Shown piece after piece: positions 6,874-15,164 of a DNA stretch of 20,160 nucleotides (position 1 is the first letter of the stretch; the number at the start of each line of letters is the position of its first letter). This DNA comes from an uncultured Eubacteriales bacterium (GTDB lineage: Bacteria; Bacillota; Clostridia; Lachnospirales; CAG-274): the NCBI GenBank assembly GCA_902497185.1, contig CABVEG010000006.1:1-20160 (forward strand), written 5' to 3'. The translations under genes and the position numbers were made by a program. The notes below the pieces were generated by a model. That model was not told where the DNA came from, searched no databases, and saw only the letters and a list, made by a program, of their open reading frames with translations.

Positions 6874-7026
6874 TTTATTGTATTACTACAGGCTGGGAAT
6901 GGATGTTGAATATAAAGGGTGGTGATTGTTATGGACAAGAAACAGACGATTGATATTATGTTGGGATATAAATAAATATATTCTTTGAACTTTGAAAATT
7001 AAATATAGACTTTACACCAAAATTGC

Positions 7027-7055
7027 TTGATATTATTGAACAAATATTATATAAT
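7027..7055 (+). promoter_or_regulatory. sigma-A-type promoter of the DUF4160/DUF2442 pair
   Basis: TTGATA at 7027-7032 and TATAAT at 7050-7055 are separated by 17 bases, with the start codon at 7107 about 50 bases downstream. Confidence 0.7.
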
Positions 7056-7106
7056 AATATTAGTAAATGATTATAATAGCTTCTTAATAAAAAAGTAGGT
7101 GAAGAA

Positions 7107-7373
7107 ATGCCTGAAATATGTAGATTTTACGGCATAATAATAAAAATGCTTTTTAATGATAATGACAAGCACCATAAACCACATGTTCATGTTTATTATG
7201 GTGAATATAAGGCGTCTGTGTCATTAGATGGTGAAGTTTTAGAAGGTAAATTACCATTAAAACAATATCGTATGGTGTCTGGTTGGATGGCGATTCATGA
7301 AGAAGAATTATATGCCGCATGGAACAATGCAGTAAGAGAAATTGCCTTTGATAAAATTGAACCTTTAAAGTAG
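7107..7373 (+). CDS. DUF4160 protein, likely half of a toxin-antitoxin-like pair
   Basis: ATG 7107 follows AGGTGA. The 88-residue protein matches the DUF4160 layout as I know it: MPEICRFYGIIIKMLFND at the start, then the histidine-rich HHKPHVHVYYGEYKASVSLDG, EGKLPLKQYRMV, and a C-terminal helix with the HxEEL motif (AIHEEELYAAWNNA). Length is normal and no key segment is missing. DUF4160 genes are regularly found directly before DUF2442 genes, as here (10 bases apart), and the pair is thought to be toxin-antitoxin-like. Which member is toxic is not established to my knowledge. It has its own promoter at 7027-7055, and the pair ends at a strong terminator, so it is a self-contained module. Confidence 0.85.
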   Translation: MPEICRFYGIIIKMLFNDNDKHHKPHVHVYYGEYKASVSLDGEVLEGKLPLKQYRMVSGWMAIHEEELYAAWNNAVREIAFDKIEPLK

Positions 7374-7383
7374 GAGGGATTAT

Positions 7384-7677
7384 ATGTATATATCAAATGG
7401 TTTTGTATATGGTGGACAACCAACTAAAACTATTGAAGTAACAGCAGTTAAACCGCTTGATGATATGATTATGTTAATTACTTTTTCAAATGGTGAAACT
7501 AGACTATTTGATGCTAGTATCTTAAAAGGAGAAGTATATAAACCTTTACAAGTTAGTAACATATTTAAGTCTGCATGTATTGAATATGGTGTTGTTACAT
7601 GGGAAAATGGTACAATTGATTGTGCACCTGAATATATGTATAAAAATAGTTTTGAATATACTGAAAAATTAGCTTAA
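7384..7677 (+). CDS. DUF2442 protein, partner of the DUF4160 gene
   Basis: ATG 7384 has AGGAGG immediately upstream and starts 10 bases after the DUF4160 stop. The 97 residues show the DUF2442 pattern: IEVTAVKPLDDMIMLITFSNGETRLFDAS with its strand-turn-strand and LFD motif, then LKGEVYKPL, and the C-terminal YGVVTWENGTIDCAPEYMY (W-x-NG-x-D-x-x-PE). Family proteins are about 80-100 residues, so it appears whole. An extra N-terminal segment (MYISNGFVYGGQP) precedes the usual start. A terminator follows 22 bases after the stop. It probably binds or neutralises its neighbour, which is inference from gene pairing. Confidence 0.85.
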   Translation: MYISNGFVYGGQPTKTIEVTAVKPLDDMIMLITFSNGETRLFDASILKGEVYKPLQVSNIFKSACIEYGVVTWENGTIDCAPEYMYKNSFEYTEKLA

Positions 7678-7698
7678 AATTAAATATCAAACCCTTTT

Positions 7699-7734
7699 AA
7701 GTGTAAAGTCTATAAAAAGCTTTACACTTTTTTA
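7699..7734 (+). terminator. strong rho-independent terminator after the DUF2442 gene
   Basis: AAGTGTAAAG (7699-7708) and CTTTACACTT (7720-7729) form a perfect 10-bp stem around an 11-base loop, followed by a run of T. Confidence 0.85.
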
Positions 7735-7813
7735 ATTCTAGTACAACCTCTTTACAAAAATATTTTAAAATGACAATATATAATATATAGTATGAGGTGG
7801 TTAAAAGGCTCCA

Positions 7814-7975
7814 GTGAGTGAGGCACAAAAGAGAGCTACTGCTAAGTCTGAAAAAACAAAATATGATAAAATCCTTGTTAGATTTCCTAAAGGCACAAAA
7901 GAAAAGACACAAGCGACAGGGAAGACAGTAAACGGTTTTATTGTAAAGGCAGTACAAAAAGATTTAGAAAAGTAG
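7814..7975 (+). CDS. damaged Arc-type ribbon-helix-helix protein (start codon probably lost)
   Basis: The frame reads APVSEAQKRATAKSEKTKYD then KILVRFPKGTKEK and ATGKTVNGFIVKAVQKDLEK. This is the common small ribbon-helix-helix family of mobile elements, which begins MAPVSEAxKxAxAKY. The expected ATG is absent: the sequence reads TTAAAAGGCTCCA where TTAAAATGGCTCCA would restore it, so one T appears deleted. The first usable codon is GTG 7814, giving 53 residues, but GAGGTGG (7794-7800) is then 13 bases away, too far for efficient use. The first helix (KEKTQATG) also looks three or four residues short compared with KEKIQE-x-AKATG in relatives. A TATAAT lies at 7779-7784. Probably inactive; a weakly made repressor cannot be excluded. 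Confidence 0.55.
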   Translation: MSEAQKRATAKSEKTKYDKILVRFPKGTKEKTQATGKTVNGFIVKAVQKDLEK

Positions 7976-8125
7976 GTAAATTTAATACCTATTTTTATTG
8001 AGTTGATTGATGTTACAGTTTTGTTACCAAATTAGATTCAAGTGATATCAAAAATAAAATATCTGGACATATATTTGATAGTAGTGTAAAATAGAAATGA
8101 ATAGTGGATAATATTTTATTAACAA

Positions 8126-8135
8126 TACAGGCATA
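8126..8135 (+). promoter_or_regulatory. partial third copy of the leader element (TACAGGCATA)
   Basis: Ten bases match the core of the elements at 5033 and 10511, followed by TATATAAAG much as at 10511 (TTATAAAG). It lies about 137 bases before the S-layer protein start. The rest of 7976-8262 is AT-rich and shows only the promoter at 8212. Confidence 0.4.
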
Positions 8136-8211
8136 GGGAGTATATAAAGATAGGAAAACAGGTATGTGGACAAAAATAAATTGCGTAAATTAATATTTCT
8201 ATTCACATGGT

Positions 8212-8230
8212 AGTTAAAATATGTTATAAT
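8212..8230 (+). promoter_or_regulatory. promoter of the S-layer homology protein gene
   Basis: TTCACA at 8212-8217 and a perfect TATAAT at 8225-8230 stand near the start of the gene. If the 17 bases assigned between the hexamers are counted only to 8224, the spacing is 7, so the -10 is convincing but the -35 must lie further upstream; no good TTGACA is seen there. Confidence 0.4.
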
Positions 8231-8262
8231 AAAAATAAAAAGATAGAGGAGTGGGATTAAGA

Positions 8263-9577
8263 ATGAAATTAAAAAGACCGGGAATGAAATGGAGAGAGAA
8301 ACCAGTCCAGACTTTAAACAGATTTGTGCTTAAAAACCTAGCAATAGTATTAGGATTAAGTTTTGCTTTGGGAAGTACAGGGGCACCTATAAGCGAGTTA
8401 TTTTATGAAGAGGTAAATGCAGCTACCCAGTTTAGTGATGATGCGAGCATAAGAGATTACTCAAGAGAAGCAGTAGAGGATTTAGTTAATAAGGGCGGCA
8501 TTAAAGGTTAGAACATTTAAACCAGCAGGAACAATAACAAGGATTGAGGCACTGTCGTTACTGATGAATAGTATCGATCCAAGTGGAAGTGCCCGAGCGG
8601 AGAAGATAAATTATCTGAAAACACATAGTGACGGTCCACAGTATGGGAACTATTATGAAAATTTAAGTTATGGTATGGAAGATGATTTACAAGAAGTTTG
8701 GGGAGGCAAAGCAGAAGAATTGATTATACTTGCTGCAGATATTGGAGCAGGAATGTATGACGGAAGTGGCTTAAGAGTAAATGGGAAATCAGGATGGTTA
8801 GCACCTGTAACAAGAGCAGAGTTTGCAGAAATGACAGTTGCTGTACTTGAAGAAATTGGTGGAGAAACACTCACTATTACAGATAATATTGAAAGTGTGA
8901 TTGGAGATTATAAAGAAAATCATTCACCACTTTCAACATCATCTCATTATAATACTGTATTATCAGTGAATGAAGTAGATATAAAGAAGCTGTACTCAGC
9001 AGGTATTGTAAATGGTAGTAATGATGCACATGACTTCAACCCATCATACAATTTAACAAGAGAGCAGGCAGCCACAATTGTTTATAAAGCTGTAAATAAG
9101 GACAAGAGAACACCGTTAAGTGTAGAGGCTGCACCTGTTGAAGAAGTAAGAGAAAATGCAACAATTGACTTGAGTGATCCAAACAGAGAAACAGCAATTC
9201 CAGGAGATGCAGTTGTATATAATGGTCAGACATATACTGTAGGAGAAATTGCAGGAGTTCCATATGTTAAGGGCTTAGCTTTAGATATGGGCAGACAGAT
9301 GACAAGGGCAAGCAATGACACTATAGTAAGAAATGGTGTAGTAAGTGATGGCTCACTTGAAGGCATAAGATTAGGCGACACCTACAGAGTAGCACCAAAC
9401 GGAACGGGTTTATGGTCAGACCAGTGGGAAACTTTAATGCTCTATTATGAAGGTGAACAGAATAAGAGTGGCATTACAGGAACTGAAGGACAAAGAATTC
9501 GTGTAGGTGATGATGGCTGGTTAGAGCTTGAATACCTTGGAGGTGCTTGGGGAGCTGTTTATCCAGATTGGTTATAA
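8263..9577 (+). pseudogene. secreted S-layer homology (SLH) protein split by a frameshift
   Basis: ATG 8263 lies downstream of AGGAGTGGG. A basic N-terminus, a hydrophobic core (LAIVLGLSFALGSTGA) and EEVNAATQFSDD mark a signal peptide. The first SLH repeat (YSREAVEDLVNKGGIKG) is interrupted by TAG 8509-8511. The repeat resumes in another frame with RTFKPAGTITRIEALSLLMN and runs to 9577. Further SLH-like repeats follow: VTRAEFAEMTVAVLEEIG and VNEVDIKKLYSAGIVNG...DFNPSYNLTREQAATIVYKAV. SLH domains hold proteins to cell-wall polymers. The last ~150 residues are an unrecognised domain. Only a single indel at about 8508 separates the two parts, so recent inactivation or a sequencing error is possible. 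The second part has no good start or ribosome site of its own. Confidence 0.8.
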
Positions 9578-9590
9578 AATAGTGTTTATT

Positions 9591-9613
9591 AGGGGCTGTT
9601 TTATACAGCTCCT
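9591..9613 (+). terminator. probable terminator after the SLH gene
   Basis: AGGGGCTG (9591-9598) pairs with CAGCTCCT (9606-9613) with one G-T pair and a 7-base loop, followed by TTATGTTTATT. Confidence 0.65.
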
Positions 9614-9668
9614 TTATGTTTATTAGATTTTGAATATTTAATGGAAGTTTTAATTTTGGAGAAATAAT

Positions 9669-10433
9669 ATGATGACTTTTGAAATGTATTTAGATAAATT
9701 ATTAGAAGATGCAAAAAAGATAGAAAAGCTTAGTGATACTATTAAAAGTAACAAAAAGAAATGTGAGTGGATAAATGATGTTCAAATTTTTTATGATACT
9801 TATTTAAAAAATCATCCTTCTACTTCAATAGAGGGAATGTCGAAAAAGATAAAAGATGCACTATTTTTTGAAGAAGATACAAAATTTGATGATTTGCTGT
9901 CTTATTTATCAAGCATTGAAAAAAATCTACTATTTTTAAGAGTCGATCAAGAAAAATTAATTACAAAAAATAGTATTAAACTTAAAGAAAATACATCAGA
10001 TATTAATAAACATGATGTTTTTATTTCCCATGCCAACAAAGATAAAGAAGGTTTAGTAGATGCTTTATATCAGTCATTAAAACTATTAGGAATCAATATA
10101 TTTTATGACAAAGAATCTTTGGAGTGGGGAGACAAGTGGAAAGATAAAATACTTGAAGGTACTGAAAAGGCAGAATTTGCAATTATAGTTATTTCAGAAA
10201 ATTTTTTTGATAGGGAATGGACAGAGAAAGAATTAAAACACTTTCTTAATCGACAAAATAAAAATGGTCAGAAATTAATTCTTCCGATACTACACAATAT
10301 TACACTAGAGGAGTTAGGAGAAAAATATCCAAGTTTAATAGATATTCAAGCAATTAGTTCTGAAAAGTATAATTGTGACCAAATAGCTTTATTATTTGCA
10401 AAGCAATTGATACAAAGGCTAAAAAATAGGTAA
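9669..10433 (+). CDS. TIR-domain protein, possible anti-phage NADase
   Basis: ATG 9669 (or the adjacent ATG 9672) follows GGAG at 8 bases. The first ~112 residues are charged helices of unknown family, perhaps a sensor. Residues ~115-245 are a clear TIR domain: HDVFISHANKDKE at the first strand, ALYQSLKLLGINIFYDKES, LEWGDKWKDKILEGTEKAEF with E152 at the place of the catalytic glutamate of NAD-cleaving TIRs, then IIVISENFFDREWTEKEL and ILPILHNIT. There is no signal peptide or membrane segment, so it is cytoplasmic. Bacterial TIR proteins of this layout commonly degrade or cyclise NAD in phage defence. No partner gene (SIR2, SMEK, Thoeris ThsA) is adjacent and the gene is bounded by terminators, so it appears to act alone or to be a stray part. 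Biological role is inferred. Confidence 0.85.
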   Translation: MMTFEMYLDKLLEDAKKIEKLSDTIKSNKKKCEWINDVQIFYDTYLKNHPSTSIEGMSKKIKDALFFEEDTKFDDLLSYLSSIEKNLLFLRVDQEKLITKNSIKLKENTSDINKHDVFISHANKDKEGLVDALYQSLKLLGINIFYDKESLEWGDKWKDKILEGTEKAEFAIIVISENFFDREWTEKELKHFLNRQNKNGQKLILPILHNITLEELGEKYPSLIDIQAISSEKYNCDQIALLFAKQLIQRLKNR

Positions 10434-10460
10434 GATTATGTTGAGTATATGAAATATTTC

Positions 10461-10488
10461 AAGATGTCATTTAATGGCATCTTTTTTA
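10461..10488 (+). terminator. rho-independent terminator after the TIR gene
   Basis: AAGATGTCA (10461-10469) pairs with TGGCATCTT (10475-10483) with one G-T pair and a 5-base loop, followed by TTTT. Confidence 0.8.
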
Positions 10489-10510
10489 TTTAAATTTAAA
10501 ATTTAAATTA

Positions 10511-10533
10511 TTGTACAGGCATATCTGAGATTA
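10511..10533 (+). repeat. leader element, copy 2 (TTGTACAGGCATATC)
   Basis: It matches 5033-5055 at 20 of 23 bases and lies 103 bases before the ATG of the chimeric secreted protein. TATAAA at 10532-10537 could serve as a -10 with TTGTAC as a poorly spaced -35 (15 bases). TTCAAAGAAA follows at 10560-10569, as in copy 1. Confidence 0.55.
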
Positions 10534-10613
10534 TAAAGTATGGAAGCAGTATAAAATCTTTCAAAGAAAGGATATAAAAACAGCTTAAAATAAAGGGAAG
10601 GGAGAACATTTAA

Positions 10614-13600
10614 ATGAGAAAGTTAAATCGATTTATCAGTTTTGTACTGACAATGATTTTAGTAATTTCATCTGTGAATATAGTTTCAGCCAAGACACAG
10701 GGTAACTCATATTCAGAGTCCAGTGGAAGTCATTCAGGGACAGGCAGTGTTGGAAATGGTACAGATGGATATTCAACGGGTTATAAAATCAGTTTAGTAT
10801 TTTTACCTGTGGAAGGTTTAACTAATAATATGTCTACTGCGGAGAGGCAAGCTCTGATAGATGAAGCTTGGGACAATGCAACACCTGAAGATACTATACA
10901 ATTGGGAAAGACATATTATCTGACAACATCAGCCGTTAAAGGTGATATAAATCGTGGATTTACACAAGGTGGATTTATGTATGGATTAGGTGATGTAGAG
11001 GGACGGTCTAGTAGATTTAAGTCAAATTCAGTGATTCCAGATATAAAAGAAATAAGGTCTGGCACCATAATCACCCCAGAAGATGTAAATGCAGGAATAG
11101 CAAAGTTAGGTATATCAACTATAGGCGACAGTACAGATGTCAGATATAAAACTGATGCTATGAATATGAATCCCACATTACCTATAAATATGGGAAGCAA
11201 AGCAAACGGAGCGAGTTTAAAGTATTACTTTATGAGAGACCTTACAGAGGTTGAAAAGGAAGCTGAAGGGGAGGGCATAGATGCCAGTGATTATGCTACA
11301 GCTTCATTTGCAGGATTAGTAAATTATATAGCAACAGACGGCGGAGAAAATCCAGATAACTTTATTTACTTTGCAAGAATAAAGGATAATACAACAAATG
11401 AGCTAAGTAAATATGATAAGCTTATACCTGAAAACGGAAATTGTTTTGAAGCAGGTAATTACAGAGGTCAGGATAACTTAGGCGAATACAGATTGATTGT
11501 TGAGCCATACTGGAATGTAAGAATTCAGGCATTAGGTGGAGCAAGAGCAGCTTTAACGCTTAGAGATCTTATATTCCTTTATGATAATTGCGGAGATGAG
11601 TATAAACAAGTAACAATAGACCAGCAGCCATATGTAGGTGACTTAGGTTTCACTACAAGACTGTTGGAAAATGACATTTGGGGACTGCTTACAACAGATA
11701 GATATGAGTGGGAGAATCAGGCAGCAATAAAGTTATCAAAAAATGTGGGAGCTAATAAGGGAGGTGGCTTATCCTTCTTTACATCAAGTATGATGCATAT
11801 GAGTATTCATACAGAGCCAATGTTTATCGGTAGTATTTCCCATGTGTTTATGCCAGGCTCTTTAAGTTCAAGTAATCAGGACATAACAACAGCTTCAATG
11901 GAATACATAGGAACAAAGGGAGACCAAAACGCAACAGAGGAAGCCTTTGAAAGAGCGGCAATACAGATAGCTAAAGCGTTAGCAGGAGGAAGTACAGATC
12001 AGGATAATAATGTATTTACAAATTCAGCATTAGACCAGAGTGTAATCCTTAATGGTACAATAAAGCTTCCGGGTTTATCGAACAGCAGTAAAATAAGCAG
12101 TTATCAAAATACATATGGCTATGCTAAGGAAAATGAGAAGAATTTGATAGCTCAAATAGAGGAAGCAATCAACCAATATACTGACAGTGAGAAGGTAAGA
12201 GAGGGTATAAAAGATGTAATGTCCGAACAGCTGGGTATTGACTTTGACAATCCGTCAGAGGGACAGATACAGATGCAGGATTTAAACCTCCTCATTTACA
12301 CATTATCACGTTACCAGTTAGACGGCGTAGAGGCTAATGAAGATGGCTGGAATCAACCTACAGCTAACAGTGCAGCAAACCTATGGAAAAAGATATTAGC
12401 TTATCAGGCAATGCTGGAAAATGATAAATCCAGTAACACAATAGAGGAAAATGCATCAGGCAACTGGTCAGGACCTTTAGGTATAACAGAGGAAGATATA
12501 AAGCATTATATAAGTGGTAATAAAATTATTGGTTCAACCATACTGGGTGATGAATATACAACAAACAAATATGAAAACACCTCAGATGGAGCAGATAAGG
12601 CAATAAAAGATAAAGTACTTGACAATGAGCAAGGCGGACAGCTTTCAGGTTCAAGTGCAAACTGGGATAAAATCTTAGGTGCAGGAGAGCTTGAGGATGG
12701 ACTTGTGAGAATACCTGTAGCAATGGGTAACACACAGTTATACATAGGAGCAGGTGAGGACACACAAGATAATGTAAATGTTACAAAAGGTATGATACCG
12801 TCAGCAACAGGAGATGTGTTAAAATCAGCAGTTGAAACATATTTAGCTGAGAAAGACGATGCCGGATTTAAGGGAGTAAACCTATATGATGGTATTTCAG
12901 GTTTATGGAATCCTAATTTGCTTTGGATAAATGGTTTATTAAATACAACTTCTAAGCTGGATAACATATCTGTATTTAATACGGGTACGGCTCTTGGAAC
13001 TTATTTAAATGAGAATAACGCAGCACCTTTATTTCAGTCCATAGTAAAAGGTACTAGTTTCAATTCTGTTTATGGAAGCTCTGAAATGAAGAAAGGAGAG
13101 AAAATAAACAGCATTGATTATAATACATTTGGTTTAAATCAACTTATTAATGTAGGCTTGAGTGGTGTATTCTATGGAAAATATCCTTCAGAGGAAACAG
13201 AGGAAAAGCTTAACTATTCAAGAAATATGTTAAAAAATAATAAAGATTTACTACATAGTGTAGGTACAATAGCTAAACCAAAAGAAGAATCTACAGATGG
13301 TGCAATAGCAGTTCCTTCATACATTTACAAGACAGCAAGAGCTGATATGAGAACACCTACCATAGCAGAGATAGCAAGCAACTACACACAAAAAATGACA
13401 GATATGAATAAAGATGCAAATGTAGTAAATGATGCGGTATTTGTGAACACAAGCAACAACAATCCAAGTTTAATATTAGCAGTAAATAACTATATGTTAA
13501 ACAAAGGACTTGCATCTACAGCATCACAGATCAGGTCAGATGTACCAAGTACACCTGCAACAACAATGCACGGTGACTATGGTATAAGCTATGTAATATG

Positions 13601-15128
13601 GGACAAGGCAATGCCAATAGACATACAATTTGTTACAGAGGTAAATGGAGAGATAGTACCTGTAGAGGGAGCAACAACAGGCTTTGATAATGGTTTAATA
13701 AGCAACGTATGGTATGCTTCAGCAAACACAAATAAAGCTTTACAGCTCCAGAAGTACTACACAGTAAAAGATAAAGATGGCAATGACGTAACCTTAGAAG
13801 TTGAGGAAGCAGTAGTAAAATCAGCGACAGTAAATAATGCTGATACACTTAAAGGCTTCTATAAGGCATATACAAAGGCTTATAATAGTGATGATGAGGA
13901 CTTTTTCGGCTATGAAGGTAATGGTACAAATGGAGATAAGGCAACTTATTACACTAAGAGAACGAAGTTTGATAAGACTTCAGGAAAACAAAGTAATGTA
14001 GATACATACATTAAGACACATGAAGAATTTGAAGGTAGTTCCGTATTAAGATACATTCAAGCATCAGGTAATAGTTTAGGAATGAATGCTTTAGGTATAG
14101 AGATAATATCTTGTAATATTCAGAGAATAGAAGATGAGAAAGGTTTAATTGTAGCATTAGGGCAGGATAATATGTCTCAGATTCAGAAAGATGCCTCTAT
14201 TGCTAAGGCACAAGCAGTCAGAGATGTAAAAGTAGCTGAGTCAGAGGCTAGAAAAGTAGCTAATAAGGCGGAAGTAGAAGCAGATACAGAAATAGCCATA
14301 ATGAAAAACAATTTAAAAATTAAAGAAGCAGAGTTAAAGAAGGAAAGTGACATTAAGCAGGCTGAGGCAGATGCTGCTTATCAGATTCAGAAAGAAGTCC
14401 AGAGAAAACAGATTGGTATAACAGCTACAGAGGCAGATATAGCCAAAAGCGAAAAAGAAGTTGAACTCAAAAAGAAGGCCGCTGAAGTAAAAGAGCAGGA
14501 ATTAGCTGCTGAGATTGAAAAGAGGGCAAATGCAGATAAATATAAAGAACAGCAGATGGCAGATGTTGATAAATATCGAAAAGAGAAAGAGGCTGAGGCT
14601 GAAAAATATAAGAAAGAGCAAGAGGCTGAAGCTCTTAAGGTTAGTGCTGATGCTCGTATGTATCAGGCAGAAAAAGAAGCAGAAGCAATTAGACTTAAAG
14701 GTATAGCAGAGGCAGAGGCTATTAAGGCTAAAGCTCTTGCAGAGGCAGAAGGTATTAATAAGAAAGCTGAGGCCATGCAGAAGATGGACAAGGCAGCCAT
14801 TCTTGAAATGTACTTCAAAGTACTTCCTGATGTGGTAAGAGGGGCTTCTGAACCGCTTACAAAGGTTGAGAAGATTATTCAGTATGGAGATGGAAATTCG
14901 CCTAAACTAACTGCTGATATAATGAAAACTGTAACACAAGTTACAGAAGGTGTTAAAGAAACAACGGGTATTGATTTACCTTCAGTGATTGCCGGATTTA
15001 TGGGTGGCAAAGTATTATCAAATGTGGATATAAAAGATAATGGTATTGGTGAAACTTCTGCTACAGAAGATAGTACACAATCAGATATAACATCATTGGA
15101 AACTGCAGTAATTGATAGCGAAGATTAA
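10614..15128 (+). CDS. 1504-residue chimera: secreted surface protein fused to a flotillin C-terminus
   Basis: ATG 10614 follows GGGAAGGGAG. Residues 1-26 are a signal peptide (MRKLNRFISFVLTMILVISS, then SVNIVSA). Residues ~27-1156 are an acidic, Asn/Thr/Gly-rich extracellular-looking region with no recognised domain and no LPxTG. From about residue 1157 (base 14082) the sequence becomes a flotillin: MNALGIEIISCNIQ, EDEKGLIVALGQDNMSQI, KDASIAKAQAVRDVKVAESEA, a long Glu/Ala/Lys coiled coil, EAEAIKAKALAEAEGINKKAEA and VLPDVVRGASEPLTKVEKI. Flotillins are normally ~500-residue membrane scaffolds with an N-terminal hairpin and SPFH domain, and both are missing here. No membrane segment separates the parts, so the coiled coil would be exported. 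The frame is open throughout. It may be a recombination product, a misassembly, or a real surface fibre. xis lies 36 bases downstream. Confidence 0.8.
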   Translation: MRKLNRFISFVLTMILVISSVNIVSAKTQGNSYSESSGSHSGTGSVGNGTDGYSTGYKISLVFLPVEGLTNNMSTAERQALIDEAWDNATPEDTIQLGKTYYLTTSAVKGDINRGFTQGGFMYGLGDVEGRSSRFKSNSVIPDIKEIRSGTIITPEDVNAGIAKLGISTIGDSTDVRYKTDAMNMNPTLPINMGSKANGASLKYYFMRDLTEVEKEAEGEGIDASDYATASFAGLVNYIATDGGENPDNFIYFARIKDNTTNELSKYDKLIPENGNCFEAGNYRGQDNLGEYRLIVEPYWNVRIQALGGARAALTLRDLIFLYDNCGDEYKQVTIDQQPYVGDLGFTTRLLENDIWGLLTTDRYEWENQAAIKLSKNVGANKGGGLSFFTSSMMHMSIHTEPMFIGSISHVFMPGSLSSSNQDITTASMEYIGTKGDQNATEEAFERAAIQIAKALAGGSTDQDNNVFTNSALDQSVILNGTIKLPGLSNSSKISSYQNTYGYAKENEKNLIAQIEEAINQYTDSEKVREGIKDVMSEQLGIDFDNPSEGQIQMQDLNLLIYTLSRYQLDGVEANEDGWNQPTANSAANLWKKILAYQAMLENDKSSNTIEENASGNWSGPLGITEEDIKHYISGNKIIGSTILGDEYTTNKYENTSDGADKAIKDKVLDNEQGGQLSGSSANWDKILGAGELEDGLVRIPVAMGNTQLYIGAGEDTQDNVNVTKGMIPSATGDVLKSAVETYLAEKDDAGFKGVNLYDGISGLWNPNLLWINGLLNTTSKLDNISVFNTGTALGTYLNENNAAPLFQSIVKGTSFNSVYGSSEMKKGEKINSIDYNTFGLNQLINVGLSGVFYGKYPSEETEEKLNYSRNMLKNNKDLLHSVGTIAKPKEESTDGAIAVPSYIYKTARADMRTPTIAEIASNYTQKMTDMNKDANVVNDAVFVNTSNNNPSLILAVNNYMLNKGLASTASQIRSDVPSTPATTMHGDYGISYVIWDKAMPIDIQFVTEVNGEIVPVEGATTGFDNGLISNVWYASANTNKALQLQKYYTVKDKDGNDVTLEVEEAVVKSATVNNADTLKGFYKAYTKAYNSDDEDFFGYEGNGTNGDKATYYTKRTKFDKTSGKQSNVDTYIKTHEEFEGSSVLRYIQASGNSLGMNALGIEIISCNIQRIEDEKGLIVALGQDNMSQIQKDASIAKAQAVRDVKVAESEARKVANKAEVEADTEIAIMKNNLKIKEAELKKESDIKQAEADAAYQIQKEVQRKQIGITATEADIAKSEKEVELKKKAAEVKEQELAAEIEKRANADKYKEQQMADVDKYRKEKEAEAEKYKKEQEAEALKVSADARMYQAEKEAEAIRLKGIAEAEAIKAKALAEAEGINKKAEAMQKMDKAAILEMYFKVLPDVVRGASEPLTKVEKIIQYGDGNSPKLTADIMKTVTQVTEGVKETTGIDLPSVIAGFMGGKVLSNVDIKDNGIGETSATEDSTQSDITSLETAVIDSED

Positions 15129-15164
15129 TGTTGCTCGACATTGAAGTAATGGAGGTAATATATA

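Larger units (their letters stand above)
6803..7106. other. gene-free stretch with a hairpin and a promoter
   Basis: It holds a probable terminator at 6850-6873, a 14-codon ORF at about 6930-6974 (MDKKQTIDIMLGYK) with a fair ribosome site, and a strong promoter at 7027-7055. The tiny ORF may be the 5' scrap of a lost gene. Nothing else is recognised. Confidence 0.5.

Noticed and set aside
12506..12967. A 153-codon - strand ORF opposite the large secreted protein
   Set aside because: Low-complexity serine/proline/leucine translation mirroring the sense codons, with no ribosome site; a shadow of the sense gene.
14515..14706. A + strand ORF in another frame within the flotillin coiled coil
   Set aside because: Lysine/arginine/leucine-rich translation of a Glu/Ala/Lys repeat in the wrong frame; no independent start signal.
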